NCBI RefSeq assembly: GCF_902498785.1
Contig: NZ_LR701494.1
Location: 1,699,058 to 1,763,057 of the forward strand
Reading direction: 5' to 3'
DNA length: 64,000 nucleotides
From: Sphingomonas sp. EC-HK361
Lineage (GTDB): Bacteria; Pseudomonadota; Alphaproteobacteria; Sphingomonadales; Sphingomonadaceae
A program made the translations under genes and the position numbers. Numbering within the stretch: position 1 is the first letter of the stretch; each line of letters starts with the position of its first letter. Under the pieces are notes generated by a model that saw nothing but the letters and a program-made list of their open reading frames with translations, made no database searches and was not told where the DNA came from. Positions 8,926-16,897 of this stretch are shown piece after piece.

Positions 8926-9626
8926 TCGCGCGTCCACCACAAGCGCTGATCTTCGATTTCGACGGCGTGCTGATCGAAAGCGAATATGAGGGCAACGCCC
9001 ATATCGCGCGCTATCTGAGCGGGATCGGCCACCCGACCAGCCCTGCGGAATCGATGGCGAAGTTCATGGGACTGGCCGGCGATGAGTTCATCGGCGCGAT
9101 CGAAACGCATATCGGCCGCGCGCTCCCGGACGACTTCCATGCCGCTCGCGCCGCCGAGGATGCGCGGGTCATGGCGGCCGGGGTCGGTGCGGTCGAGGGC
9201 GCGATCCGCTTCGTCCGCGCCCTGCCCCGCGACCTGCCGCGCGCGATCGCCTCGTCGAGCACCACGCGCTGGATCCGCCGTCATCTCGACCATATCGGGC
9301 TGGCGGACGATTTCGGCGACATGATCTTTTCGGGCCGCGAGCATGTGACGCGCGGCAAGCCGGCGCCCGACATCTACCTCCACGCCGCCGCCGCGCTCGG
9401 CGTGCCGATCGAGGCCTGCGCGATCCTCGAGGATTCGCCGGTCGGCGCGACCGGTGCGGTGGCAAGCGGCGCCTATGTCATCGGCCTATGCGCGGGGTCG
9501 CACTGCGACGCGGATCATGCCGAGCGCCTGCGCGCGATCGGGGTGGACGCCACCGCGTCCAACTTTCCCGAAGTCGCGCGCCTTTTGATGCTGTCCCGGA
9601 CTCAGCCGGGCTTGCGGAATTTGTAG
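8922..9626 (+). CDS. HAD-superfamily (subfamily IA) phosphatase
   Basis: A 234-residue beta-phosphoglucomutase-like hydrolase. Nucleophile motif LIFDFDGVLIESE puts Asp12 and Asp14 in the active site; the SSST motif II, the lysine in GKPAPDIYLHA and the acidic pair in ILEDSPVGATGA complete the four HAD motifs. The start ATG overlaps the yggS stop. Its 3-prime end overlaps the convergent methyltransferase gene by 25 bases. The substrate is a phosphorylated metabolite that cannot be specified. Confidence 0.9.
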   Translation: MIARPPQALIFDFDGVLIESEYEGNAHIARYLSGIGHPTSPAESMAKFMGLAGDEFIGAIETHIGRALPDDFHAARAAEDARVMAAGVGAVEGAIRFVRALPRDLPRAIASSSTTRWIRRHLDHIGLADDFGDMIFSGREHVTRGKPAPDIYLHAAAALGVPIEACAILEDSPVGATGAVASGAYVIGLCAGSHCDADHAERLRAIGVDATASNFPEVARLLMLSRTQPGLRNL

Positions 9627-10351
9627 ACGAACTGGTCGGTGCGGCCACGGATGCTGTCGTCGAACACCGCCTTGCTGTGATCGTCCGCCGGGTTGCGCAG
9701 CACGTTCGATTCGCCGACGAACGTGAAGCCGGCCGCCTCGACATGCTTGCGCACCGCCGCCGGATCGATGCGGTGGCGCGTGTCGGTGCCGATGATGCCG
9801 GTGCCCGCCGCATCGGCGTGATCGATCACCACATAGGTGCCGCCGGGCTTCAGCATCTTGAAGACCGCGGCGTCGAACGCGGTCAGCGATGCCTCGCCAT
9901 TCTCGTTCGCGACATCATGATAGTTCTGCACCGTCCAGAACAGGTCTACCGGCTTCGGCGCGGTCGGCAGATCGGTCGTCTGCACCTCCGCCGTCACGTT
10001 CGCGAAACCGCGCGCCTTCAGCGCCGGCAACGCCTTCGCGGCATATTTCGCACCGGCCTTGGGCCAGATCGCGTAGACCTTGCCCTTGGCGCCGACGATG
10101 TTCGTGAACGCGCGCGTCCAGTAACCCGAACCGGGGAAGTAATCGACGACCGTGTCGCCCGGCCCGACGCCCGAGAAAGCGAGCACCGCGGCCGCATGAC
10201 GGCGATCGTCGTCTTTCGCCTGATCGGCCCGCGCGGGATCGGCGAGCGCCTTTGCGACGGCGGCCTTGGTCTGCGCGGCGGGATGGTCGCGCGCGACGGC
10301 GGCGGTGGTCAGCAGCAGCGTGGCGGCAAGGGCGTGGCGAAAGCGCATCAT
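9602..10351 (-). CDS. Exported SAM-dependent methyltransferase-like protein
   Basis: A 249-residue protein with a signal peptide (residues 1-20, LLLTTAAVARD) followed by a class I methyltransferase-like domain: DTVVDYFPGSGYWTRAF is motif I, and the later KPGGTYVVIDHAD block is the usual post-motif region. A SAM fold in an exported protein is odd but is a known family in Proteobacteria. Start ATG chosen because GGGAGA lies just upstream; the ATG three bases further in is equally possible. Function unknown. Confidence 0.82.
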   Translation of the reverse strand: MMRFRHALAATLLLTTAAVARDHPAAQTKAAVAKALADPARADQAKDDDRRHAAAVLAFSGVGPGDTVVDYFPGSGYWTRAFTNIVGAKGKVYAIWPKAGAKYAAKALPALKARGFANVTAEVQTTDLPTAPKPVDLFWTVQNYHDVANENGEASLTAFDAAVFKMLKPGGTYVVIDHADAAGTGIIGTDTRHRIDPAAVRKHVEAAGFTFVGESNVLRNPADDHSKAVFDDSIRGRTDQFVYKFRKPG

Positions 10352-10413
10352 CGACTCTCCCTGAAATGAGGCGCTCTTTTCGGCCGGATCGCCGGCCATC
10401 GCAAGCGCTGCGA

Positions 10414-11226
10414 TCACGTCAGGAAGTCGCGGAGCGGCGCCGGCCGATACGGGCCGGTCGCGACGAACCCGGTGTTGCGAAAGCCCGGCTTGCCATAACG
10501 GAACGGCGCGCCATCGGGATCGAGCGTGACCCCGCCGGCCGCGCGCAGGACGGCGTCCCCCGCCGCCGTATCCCATTCCATCGTCGGCCCGGTGCGCGGA
10601 TAGACGTCCGCCTCTCCGCACGCGACGAGCGCGAACTTCAGGCTGGAGCCGATCGCGACGCAATCGCAGATGCCGCCCGCATCGAGCCACGCGACGACCT
10701 CTGGCGTTGCGTGGCTGCGCGATGCGACCGCGCAGGGCGGATTGCTGGGATCGCGCACCACGATCTTGCGCGGCGCACCGTGATCCTGATGCGGGGTCCG
10801 CGCGGCAAGCCAGGCCCCCGCCCCGACATCGCCCCAATAGAGCGCGTCGCGCGCCGGCGCATAGACGACCCCCATCGTCGGCGCGCCATCCTCGATCAGT
10901 CCGATATTGACGGTGAAATCGTCGCCGCGCCGGACGAACTCGCGCGTGCCGTCCAGCGGATCGACGAGGAAGAAAGCACCGTCGGTCTCCGGGATTCGCC
11001 CTGCCGCGGCCTCTTCCTCCGCTACCACCGGCACCGCGGGGGCGAGCAGCGCCAGCCCGTGGAGGATGATCGCCTCCGCCGCCTGGTCGGCGATCGTGAC
11101 CGGACTCGCATCCGCCTTCGCCATCACCGCGCAGCCGCCGACGAAATGATCCCACACGACGTCGCCCGCGCGCTCGGCGAGCGCGACGAGGCCGAGCATC
11201 AGGGCGGATCGTTCCTCGCGCGTCAT
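10414..11226 (-). CDS. cysQ: 3'(2'),5'-bisphosphate nucleotidase CysQ
   Basis: A 270-residue Mg-dependent phosphatase of the inositol monophosphatase superfamily. Metal ligands are visible as EEE at 70-72, DPLDGT at 89-94 and WDTAAGDA at 218-225. CysQ hydrolyses 3-phosphoadenosine 5-phosphate, a by-product of sulfate activation; the window's cysH and cysI genes (51.5-54.3 kb) use the same pathway. It has the usual family length. Confidence 0.9.
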   Translation of the reverse strand: MTREERSALMLGLVALAERAGDVVWDHFVGGCAVMAKADASPVTIADQAAEAIILHGLALLAPAVPVVAEEEAAAGRIPETDGAFFLVDPLDGTREFVRRGDDFTVNIGLIEDGAPTMGVVYAPARDALYWGDVGAGAWLAARTPHQDHGAPRKIVVRDPSNPPCAVASRSHATPEVVAWLDAGGICDCVAIGSSLKFALVACGEADVYPRTGPTMEWDTAAGDAVLRAAGGVTLDPDGAPFRYGKPGFRNTGFVATGPYRPAPLRDFLT

Positions 11227-11292
11227 GGACCCTATCTAGGGCGTCACGAGCGCGGCGCACACCGCCTTTTCTTCATGGCGCAAAAGAGCCGC

Positions 11293-12648
11293 TTATGCCG
11301 CGCGCGCTATGCCTTCCGGGGTAAATTCCACCTCGAGCCGACGCAGCGCGTGGACGAAGTTGTTCGGGGCGATATCCATAGCGCCGGTCCAGCGGATGTC
11401 GGGAAAGCGGCGAAATATCTGCGCATAGGCTTCCTCAAGCTGCAACTGCGCGGTCATCCGCCCGATGCAGATGTGGGGGCCGTAACCGAACGCGATGTTC
11501 TTTTCGGCATTCGCGCGCGTGATATCGAACTGGTCCGGATCGGGGAACATGGCGGCATCGCGATTGGCGGCGCCGTAATACATGATGACCTTCTCGCCCT
11601 CGGCGATTCGCTGCCCGGCTATCTCGGTATCGGCGGTCGCGGTACGGCGCATGTAGATGACGGGCGAGACCATCCGCGTGATCTCGTGCACCGCGTTCGT
11701 CAGCAGTCCGGGGTCGGACTGCAGCAGCGCTTTCTGCTCCGGATTCTCGGTGAACAGCTTCATCGCACCCGACAGCGAGTTGCGCGTCGTGTCGTTGCCG
11801 GCAAAGACGATCAGCAGCCATGCGCCATCGAGATATTCGCCGGGAAGCCGCTCGCCCTCCACCTCGGCATTGGCGATCGCGCTCATCAGGTCGGCCTGCG
11901 GATCGGCGCGGCGCTTTGCCAGCATATGGCGGCCATAGTCGAACATCTCGGCGACGTTCGCGTTGAACAGCTCGATAAAGGCCGCGATCTGCGGGGACGG
12001 CTCAGTGAGACCTACGAGCTGGTCGATCTGCTCCATCGCCACCTGCTGCGCCATTTCGAGGAAATGAATCCAGCCCATGAACCGCTCGCGATCGGCCTCC
12101 GGCACGCCGAGCATCTCGCACAGCGTGAAGATCGGCAGGCGCTGGCTGAATTTCTCGACGAAATCGCAGCGACCGAGCGGCGCCATCGTATCGAGCAGCC
12201 GCGTGACCTCGCCCGCGACCCGCGCGCGCAAGCCCTTCATGTAGGTCGCAGTGAAATAGGGCATATGCTCGCGGCGAAGCTCGCGGTGCGGGCGGCCGTC
12301 GAGGTTTATGAGCGAGTTGGTCGAAGCGGAGAACAGCGTCGGATGCCGCGTCTCCGGCGGGCCGAGCGCCATCAGGATACCGCCCTTTTCGCTGGAGAAG
12401 GTCACCGGATCGCCGTTGACGCGCTTTACTTCCTCATAGCGGGTAACTGCCCAGAAGCCTGGCCCGCCGCGCGGCTCGGGATGCCACATCACCGGCGCCT
12501 CGGCACGCATCGTGGCGAAATCGCCCCACGGCTGACCCTTGGTGAAGCGCTGGATATCGACGAGGTCGACCTCGGGCAGAGTCGGGTAGACCGGGGGCGT
12601 AGCCGGCCCCGCCGCGCCATCGATCACATGCTCGCTCACCAGCCGCAT
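11293..12648 (-). CDS. Cytochrome P450
   Basis: A 451-residue soluble class I bacterial P450. The oxygen-binding I-helix reads FAGNDTT, the ExxR motif is EITR, and the heme ligand lies in FGYGPHICIG with Cys394. The overall pattern (MEQIDQLVGL, DIAPNNFVHALRRLEVEFTP) resembles sphingomonad P450s related to the CYP125/CYP153 groups that hydroxylate steroids or alkyl chains, but the substrate is inference. No ferredoxin or reductase gene is adjacent. Two inverted repeats just upstream (12669-12720) suggest regulation by a dimeric repressor. Confidence 0.93.
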   Translation of the reverse strand: MRLVSEHVIDGAAGPATPPVYPTLPEVDLVDIQRFTKGQPWGDFATMRAEAPVMWHPEPRGGPGFWAVTRYEEVKRVNGDPVTFSSEKGGILMALGPPETRHPTLFSASTNSLINLDGRPHRELRREHMPYFTATYMKGLRARVAGEVTRLLDTMAPLGRCDFVEKFSQRLPIFTLCEMLGVPEADRERFMGWIHFLEMAQQVAMEQIDQLVGLTEPSPQIAAFIELFNANVAEMFDYGRHMLAKRRADPQADLMSAIANAEVEGERLPGEYLDGAWLLIVFAGNDTTRNSLSGAMKLFTENPEQKALLQSDPGLLTNAVHEITRMVSPVIYMRRTATADTEIAGQRIAEGEKVIMYYGAANRDAAMFPDPDQFDITRANAEKNIAFGYGPHICIGRMTAQLQLEEAYAQIFRRFPDIRWTGAMDIAPNNFVHALRRLEVEFTPEGIARAA

Positions 12649-12668
12649 TACCGCTCTCCTTGATCGCA

Positions 12669-12720
12669 GCGTAACTTTGGTTACGCCGCGGTGGCAAGCG
12701 AGATCGTTACCACGCTTGCC
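12669..12720. promoter_or_regulatory. Two inverted repeats upstream of the P450 gene (operator candidates)
   Basis: GCGTAAC-TTTG-GTTACGC (12669-12686) is a perfect 7+7 palindrome 20 bases ahead of the P450 start. A second repeat, GGCAAGCG (12693-12700) with CGCTTGCC (12713-12720), follows. GTTAC occurs again between its arms. Spaced palindromes of this kind are typical binding sites of TetR- or MarR-class repressors. No TetR gene is nearby; the MarR-like gene at 12799 is the closest candidate. Confidence 0.5.
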
Positions 12721-12798
12721 AAGTCTGCGGCTTACCGGAGCACCTGTTGTCGAGGCTGCGCATTCGATTGAGCGAAATTGACACCGTCAGCATGCGGG

Positions 12799-13260
12799 TT
12801 AGCGAGCGAGATGCGCGGTCATGAGCCGCTCACCCAGCGGCGTTAGTCGAACGAATGTGCGACGTCCGTCGAAGGGGTCTCGATCGCGCGCGATCAGCCC
12901 TGCGTTGACGAGCGCTGCGAGATGGCGGAGGCCCGTCGTGGCTGGTGCTCCTGACGCTAAGCATGCGGAGTTAATCGAGATCGCCGCAGGTTTCGACATG
13001 TTCGCCGTCAGGTCGAGCAGGATTGACCAGCTCGGCCCCGTGGCGAACTGCGCGTATTCGCCGAAATGCCGTATGCGGCGTTTCCGTTCATCGATGAGCG
13101 CTTTGGCGGTGTGTTCGATGGTGAAATTGATCGGCTGCTCTGCCTCCCGTTGAAAACTTGGGCGTGCCAAAGAGTTCTCGGCGATGAGCGCGAGCCGCTC
13201 ACCGAGCTTAGCCAGCAGGAGTTGATCGTGAATCTCCAGGGGCGAGGAAAGCGATGCCAT
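12799..13260 (-). CDS. MarR-like winged-helix transcriptional regulator
   Basis: A 153-residue protein whose C-terminal half is a winged helix: a recognition-helix region (APATTGLRHLAALVNAGLIARDRDPFDGRRTFVRLT) ends with LTPLGERL as in MarR relatives. The N-terminal half holds the dimerisation helices. The first ATG overlaps the membrane-protein gene behind it by 53 bases, which is long, so the true start may be slightly downstream. It lies just upstream of the P450 promoter region in the same orientation. Target genes unknown. Confidence 0.75.
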   Translation of the reverse strand: MASLSSPLEIHDQLLLAKLGERLALIAENSLARPSFQREAEQPINFTIEHTAKALIDERKRRIRHFGEYAQFATGPSWSILLDLTANMSKPAAISINSACLASGAPATTGLRHLAALVNAGLIARDRDPFDGRRTFVRLTPLGERLMTAHLAR

Positions 13261-13603
13261 GATTGGTCCAGTCTGGCTCGATGCCGTGCTTGGCCAGGCG
13301 CAGGCGGTGGCGCACCGTGCCGGCCAGCAGAAGCGCGATCATCGGATAGGCAATCTGGCCGCTAAGCCTGCCATACGCGATCGCGACGATGTGCGGATCA
13401 TAGGCGCGCGTTGCATGGATCCCGACCGCCACGAGCTGTGTCGCGGCAAGCCAAATCGGCCAGTAGCGGTTGGCGAAGATCGCTATTCCCCACATCGCGA
13501 GGAACAGGACGACGTCGATGCCAGCAACCGGCACGTTGATCGTGCGGAAGGTGTGCGCCGGATCGAAAGGCGCGAGTGAGGACGCGATCGCCGCGCAGAT
13601 CAT
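13208..13603 (-). CDS. Small hypothetical membrane protein
   Basis: A 131-residue protein with about three hydrophobic segments (VAGIDVVLFLAMWGIAIFA; WPIWLAATQLVAVGIH; IAYPMIALLLAGTV) and a conserved look around GRLSGQIAYPM. Sphingomonads carry similar three-helix proteins of unknown function. The frame is open a further 15 codons upstream but has no other usual start. It overlaps the following regulator gene and is probably co-transcribed with it. Confidence 0.65.
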   Translation of the reverse strand: MICAAIASSLAPFDPAHTFRTINVPVAGIDVVLFLAMWGIAIFANRYWPIWLAATQLVAVGIHATRAYDPHIVAIAYGRLSGQIAYPMIALLLAGTVRHRLRLAKHGIEPDWTNHGIAFLAPGDSRSTPAG

Positions 13604-13717
13604 CGCGATCGCGACGATCCGCTCAGGTGCGCCGCCTCGCCAGATGGCCTAGGCGGACGCAAACACCTGAACGAAATAGAATATTGCGACCTTTGTCGAC
13701 ACTCGCCCCCCGATCGT

Positions 13718-14077
13718 TCAGCCCGCGGCGTGCAGAGGGTCTGCGCTGCCGGTCGTAAAGCCGGGCGCGGGATCCTTGATCCCGTCGCCATAGGCCGACA
13801 CGTCGTAGCCAAGCCGCTTGCCCAGCTGCTCCAGAAGCCGGTGGCCGTCGGCGATGTGTGACAGCGCGTCCGTGATGCCTACCGAGGACGAGGTGACCGC
13901 GCGCAGGAATTGATGGCCCACCGTCGATCCGACCCCCGACAGCCGCTGCGCTTCGCAGGCTGCCCCCTGCAGCCGCGCCATGCTGGCGAAGTTATCGCGA
14001 AGCAGCCGCTCATAGCTGTGCAGGCATTCCGCAAGATGTTCGAAGGCCGCGTCCCGCGCGGCGTCATCATTCGCCAC
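13718..14077 (-). CDS. Hypothetical helical protein
   Basis: About 119 residues from the GTG at 14077; the frame is open further upstream inside the preceding gene, but that extension is low-complexity and looks spurious. Predicted to be mostly helical (HLAECLHSYERLLRDNF; LSHIADGHRLLEQLGKRLG), with no signal peptide. It starts inside the last codons of the HTH/membrane gene, an 11-base overlap, so the two are likely a unit. No recognised family; the start is uncertain because no clear ribosome site is seen. Confidence 0.55.
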   Translation of the reverse strand: MANDDAARDAAFEHLAECLHSYERLLRDNFASMARLQGAACEAQRLSGVGSTVGHQFLRAVTSSSVGITDALSHIADGHRLLEQLGKRLGYDVSAYGDGIKDPAPGFTTGSADPLHAAG

Positions 14078-14531
14078 CGAAGACGAGATGGCTGATGGTG
14101 CGCACCCCGAGGGCGAGGAGACCAAATGCAGTGGCGAGGATGATCGCGAGTGCAGGAACCCAGAGGATGCGGGCGATGAAGCTGAGCTCATTGTTTTTGC
14201 CTCCCTTACGACGCAGCGGCATCCACCGTCCCGGTGACGGTGGCACGCTGCCTGTTGGGATGGCTGGCGCGTCGGCAGGTGGTTGGACTACCCCGTTGGA
14301 TGGGGGGTATAAATTTAGGGGGGCGGCGCCCTCATGAGCTGCAAGCATGCTCGCGGCATGCCGGCGGTCCTTGGCGCCCAAAATCGCGATCGCCTCGGTG
14401 CAATATTTGTTGACGGTGCCCGGCGAGATGCCGAGCGTTTGCGCGATTTCCTTGGTCCGAAGCCGCTCGAAGGTCAGCCTCAGACAATCGCGATGACGCG
14501 GCGAAAGCGCGTCGAACCGCTCGATATCCAA
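14067..14531 (-). CDS. LuxR-type HTH protein with C-terminal transmembrane helix
   Basis: 154 residues from a TTG that is preceded by GAGGATC at good spacing; upstream in-frame sequence is low-complexity and unlikely to be coding. Residues about 4-60 form a LuxR/sigma-4 helix-turn-helix: FDALSPRHRDCLRL, then TKEIAQTLGISPGTVNKY. A proline-rich linker follows, then one membrane helix near the C-terminus (ILWVPALAIILATAFGLLAL). A DNA-binding domain anchored in the membrane suggests a one-component sensor-like regulator. The family is frequent in sphingomonads; its targets are unknown. Confidence 0.7.
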   Translation of the reverse strand: MDIERFDALSPRHRDCLRLTFERLRTKEIAQTLGISPGTVNKYCTEAIAILGAKDRRHAASMLAAHEGAAPLNLYPPSNGVVQPPADAPAIPTGSVPPSPGRWMPLRRKGGKNNELSFIARILWVPALAIILATAFGLLALGVRTISHLVFGGE

Positions 14532-14605
14532 GGCCCCGATCCTCAGTTTGCAGTGGTCGTTAACGCTACGCCGATGGTAATAACCTTCCCTCCGTCCCAA
14601 TGTCG

Positions 14606-14632
14606 AACGACAAAGAAGTTCCGCTTTGTTCC
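14606..14632 (-). promoter_or_regulatory. Possible EcfG-type stress promoter of the HTH/membrane gene
   Basis: On the minus strand GGAAC (14632-14628) and CGTT (14609-14606) are separated by 18 bases. Alphaproteobacterial general-stress sigma factors of the EcfG class recognise GGAAC and CGTT with a spacer of similar length. It lies about 75 bases ahead of the TTG start at 14531. Spacing is at or beyond the usual limit, so this is tentative. Confidence 0.3.
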
Positions 14633-14670
14633 CTATTTTGTCGACTCGTCGGCTGGAATATGGAGAGCGG

Positions 14671-14853
14671 ATGCACACGGAGAGAGGACGGCGCCTGCTC
14701 AGCCAGGTCGAAGAGGCGCTTGCGCTGGCTGACGAGCTGGGCGCTGACATGGTCGGCATCCATCTCGACACGGCGCGCGTCGCTGTCGTCCGCGCGATCG
14801 GGAGCGCGGTGGAGCGCCAAGCCGAGCAACCGCAGACACCGTCAATGCAATAA
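14671..14853 (+). CDS. Small hypothetical protein (60 aa)
   Basis: ATG preceded by GGAGAG at proper spacing. The 60-residue product has an amphipathic helix (RLLSQVEEALALADELG) followed by ADMVGIHLDTARVAVVRAIG, a pattern I recognise in small sphingomonad proteins of unknown role. It is divergent from the HTH/membrane gene with a shared 139-base control region. No signal peptide or membrane segment. Confidence 0.65.
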   Translation: MHTERGRRLLSQVEEALALADELGADMVGIHLDTARVAVVRAIGSAVERQAEQPQTPSMQ

Positions 14854-14859
14854 GCCGAT

Positions 14860-15113
14860 CGGAAATCATCGGCTATGCAGATATCTCTTTCTACCCGATC
14901 GCTGACGCCGGACTAGTTCGCATGGATAGCGGACTCGGTGCATGGGGCGGCGCACAGCGTGAGGCATCGCGCCTCGATATCGGCCCGTCGATCGTCGCCT
15001 TGGTTCCGGTCGGCAGGCAGCGCGCGCGGCTGACGATCGACTGGCGGCAGCGTGTGGCGGGAAACGCCCGCCCCGGCTCCGGTCTGGCCCTGACGATCGG
15101 CGCCGACTTCTGA
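14860..15113 (+). pseudogene. 3-prime remnant of an exported beta-barrel/surface-protein gene
   Basis: An open frame of about 85 codons with no plausible start near its beginning; the only ATG (14922) is internal. The translation reads as the end of a larger outer-membrane protein: GYADISFYPIADAGLVRMDSG, then LDIGPSIVALVPVG, LTIDWRQRVAGNA and a C-terminal GADF. It resembles the C-terminal barrel end of NfrA/BcsC-like exopolysaccharide or phage-adsorption proteins, though that match is from memory. The rest of the gene is missing, so this looks like a deletion scar in an accessory patch. Confidence 0.5.
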
Positions 15114-15155
15114 CGCTTCCCCCGCGCGCGCGAAACGCATAACGCTACGCGCGTC

Positions 15156-16070
15156 GTGGATGTCTATCTCCCCATCGCCAACCTGTCGGTCAACGCGCTG
15201 GTCATCGTCGCGCTGGGGCTCGGCGTCGGGCTGCTGTCGGGCATGTTCGGGGTCGGCGGCGGTTTCCTGACGACGCCGCTGCTCATCGTCTACGGCATTC
15301 CGCCCACCGTCGCCGCCGCGTCCTCCGCCAGCCAGGTCACCGGCGCCAGCGTATCGGGCGTGATCGCCTATTTCCGGCGCGACGGGGTGGACGTGAAGAT
15401 GGGCGGCGTCCTCGTCGCGGGCGGATTCCTTGGCGCCGGGTTCGGCACGTGGCTGTTCCGGCTGCTCCAGGAAAGCGGGCAGATCGATACGACGATCGCG
15501 ATCACCTATGTCGTGATGCTGGTGTGGATCGGTGGGCTGATGCTGCGCGAATCGCTGGAGGCGATCGGCGTGGCGCGCGGCGCACGGACGCCGAAGCCGC
15601 GAAGCCGCCGCCATCACCCGCTCGTCGCGGCCCTGCCCTTGCGGATGCGCTTCTATCGATCAGGACTCTACATCTCGCCGCTCGCGCCGCTGATCCTCGG
15701 CTTTATGACCGGCGTGCTGACCATTCTGCTCGGCATCGGCGGCGGCTTTGTGCTCGTTCCCGCGATGATCTATCTGCTCGGCATGGCGACGCAGGTCGTC
15801 GTCGGCACGTCGCTCTTCCAGATCCTGTTCGTGACTGCCGCCGCGACGATGATGCATGCGACGACGACAAAAGCGGTCGATATCCTCCTCGCCGGGCTGC
15901 TGTTGCTGGGATCGGTCGTCGGCGCGCAGATCGGCGCGCGGTTCGCGCAGCGCGCACGACCCGAATATCTGCGCCTCGCACTCGCGATCATCGTGCTGAT
16001 CGTCGCCGGGCGGATCGCACTCGGCCTCGGCTGGCGGCCCGACGAGATCTATTCGGTGGAGCTGTCGTGA
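15156..16070 (+). CDS. TauE/SafE-family (TSUP) sulfite exporter-like permease
   Basis: A 304-residue inner-membrane protein with seven to eight helices and the repeated glycine-rich TSUP signature: LLSGMFGVGGGFLTTPLL near the N-terminus and GVLTILLGIGGGFVLVPAMI in the second half. Members export sulfite or organosulfur anions. Start is GTG. The stop overlaps the GTG of the TIGR02186 gene, and the two families are regularly paired, so they probably act together. Sulfite as substrate is inference, although the chromosome carries sulfite-forming genes elsewhere in the window. Confidence 0.88.
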   Translation: MDVYLPIANLSVNALVIVALGLGVGLLSGMFGVGGGFLTTPLLIVYGIPPTVAAASSASQVTGASVSGVIAYFRRDGVDVKMGGVLVAGGFLGAGFGTWLFRLLQESGQIDTTIAITYVVMLVWIGGLMLRESLEAIGVARGARTPKPRSRRHHPLVAALPLRMRFYRSGLYISPLAPLILGFMTGVLTILLGIGGGFVLVPAMIYLLGMATQVVVGTSLFQILFVTAAATMMHATTTKAVDILLAGLLLLGSVVGAQIGARFAQRARPEYLRLALAIIVLIVAGRIALGLGWRPDEIYSVELS

Positions 16071-16825
16071 AAGGCTGGGCGTGCGCATTGCTGGCGCCGC
16101 TGCTGATGGCCCAGACGAAGCCCGTCCTCGTCCCCGACGTGTCGCAGCGCGCGATCGACATCGCCTACAGCTTCACCGGCGCCGAGCTGCTGCTCTTCGG
16201 CGCGATTCTCTACCCGGCGGGTGATCGGCCATCGGCGAAACATCCGGCCGACATCGTGGTCGTGGTGAAGGGGCCGACCCAATCGATCATGGTCCGTGAA
16301 AAGGCCAAGGTCGGCGGCATCTGGGTCAATGCGCAGGCGCAGCGCTACCGCTCGGCCCCATCCTTCTACGCGATCGCCTCGTCGCGACCGATCGACCGCG
16401 TCGTCGACGAACGCACCCGCGCGATCTACGAGCTGGGGCTCGGCAGCCTCCAGCTCTCCCCCGCCTCCGCTGCGACGAGCGCAGTGCAGGACCGCTTCAG
16501 CCGCGGCCTCGTCGATCTGAAACAGCGCGACGGGCTATATTACGAGGCGCCGGGCGCGGTGGAGATCAGCGACGGCGTCCTCTACCGCGCGCGCGTCGCG
16601 ATTCCGGCGCGCGTCCCGGTCGGGCGCTTCACAGCGGAGACATTTCTCATCCGCGACGGGCGCGTGCTAGCCGCCGCGGTCCGCGATATCACGGTGCGCA
16701 AATCGGGGTTCGAGCGGTTCATCGCGATCGCGGCGGATCGCCATGCCGTCCCCTACGGCATCGTCGTCGTCGCGCTGTCGATCTTCCTGGGCTGGGCGGC
16801 GGGCTGGATCGCGCGGCGCATTTAG
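16067..16825 (+). CDS. TIGR02186-family membrane-anchored protein
   Basis: 252 residues starting at GTG inside the stop of the TauE-like gene. It has an N-terminal signal (CALLAPLLMAQ), the motif DIAYSFTGAELLLFGAI, a long periplasmic region, and one C-terminal membrane helix (GIVVVALSIFLGWAAGWIA). This is the recurrent partner of TSUP permeases in Alphaproteobacteria. The biochemical role is unknown; topology suggests a periplasmic accessory for the exporter. Confidence 0.85.
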   Translation: MKGWACALLAPLLMAQTKPVLVPDVSQRAIDIAYSFTGAELLLFGAILYPAGDRPSAKHPADIVVVVKGPTQSIMVREKAKVGGIWVNAQAQRYRSAPSFYAIASSRPIDRVVDERTRAIYELGLGSLQLSPASAATSAVQDRFSRGLVDLKQRDGLYYEAPGAVEISDGVLYRARVAIPARVPVGRFTAETFLIRDGRVLAAAVRDITVRKSGFERFIAIAADRHAVPYGIVVVALSIFLGWAAGWIARRI

Positions 16826-16897
16826 GGCCGCTCGTCCTCATCATATCTTTACGAAAGCCGGGCTATCCCTCGCGGTCGTAATTGGGGGACCGCCCAG

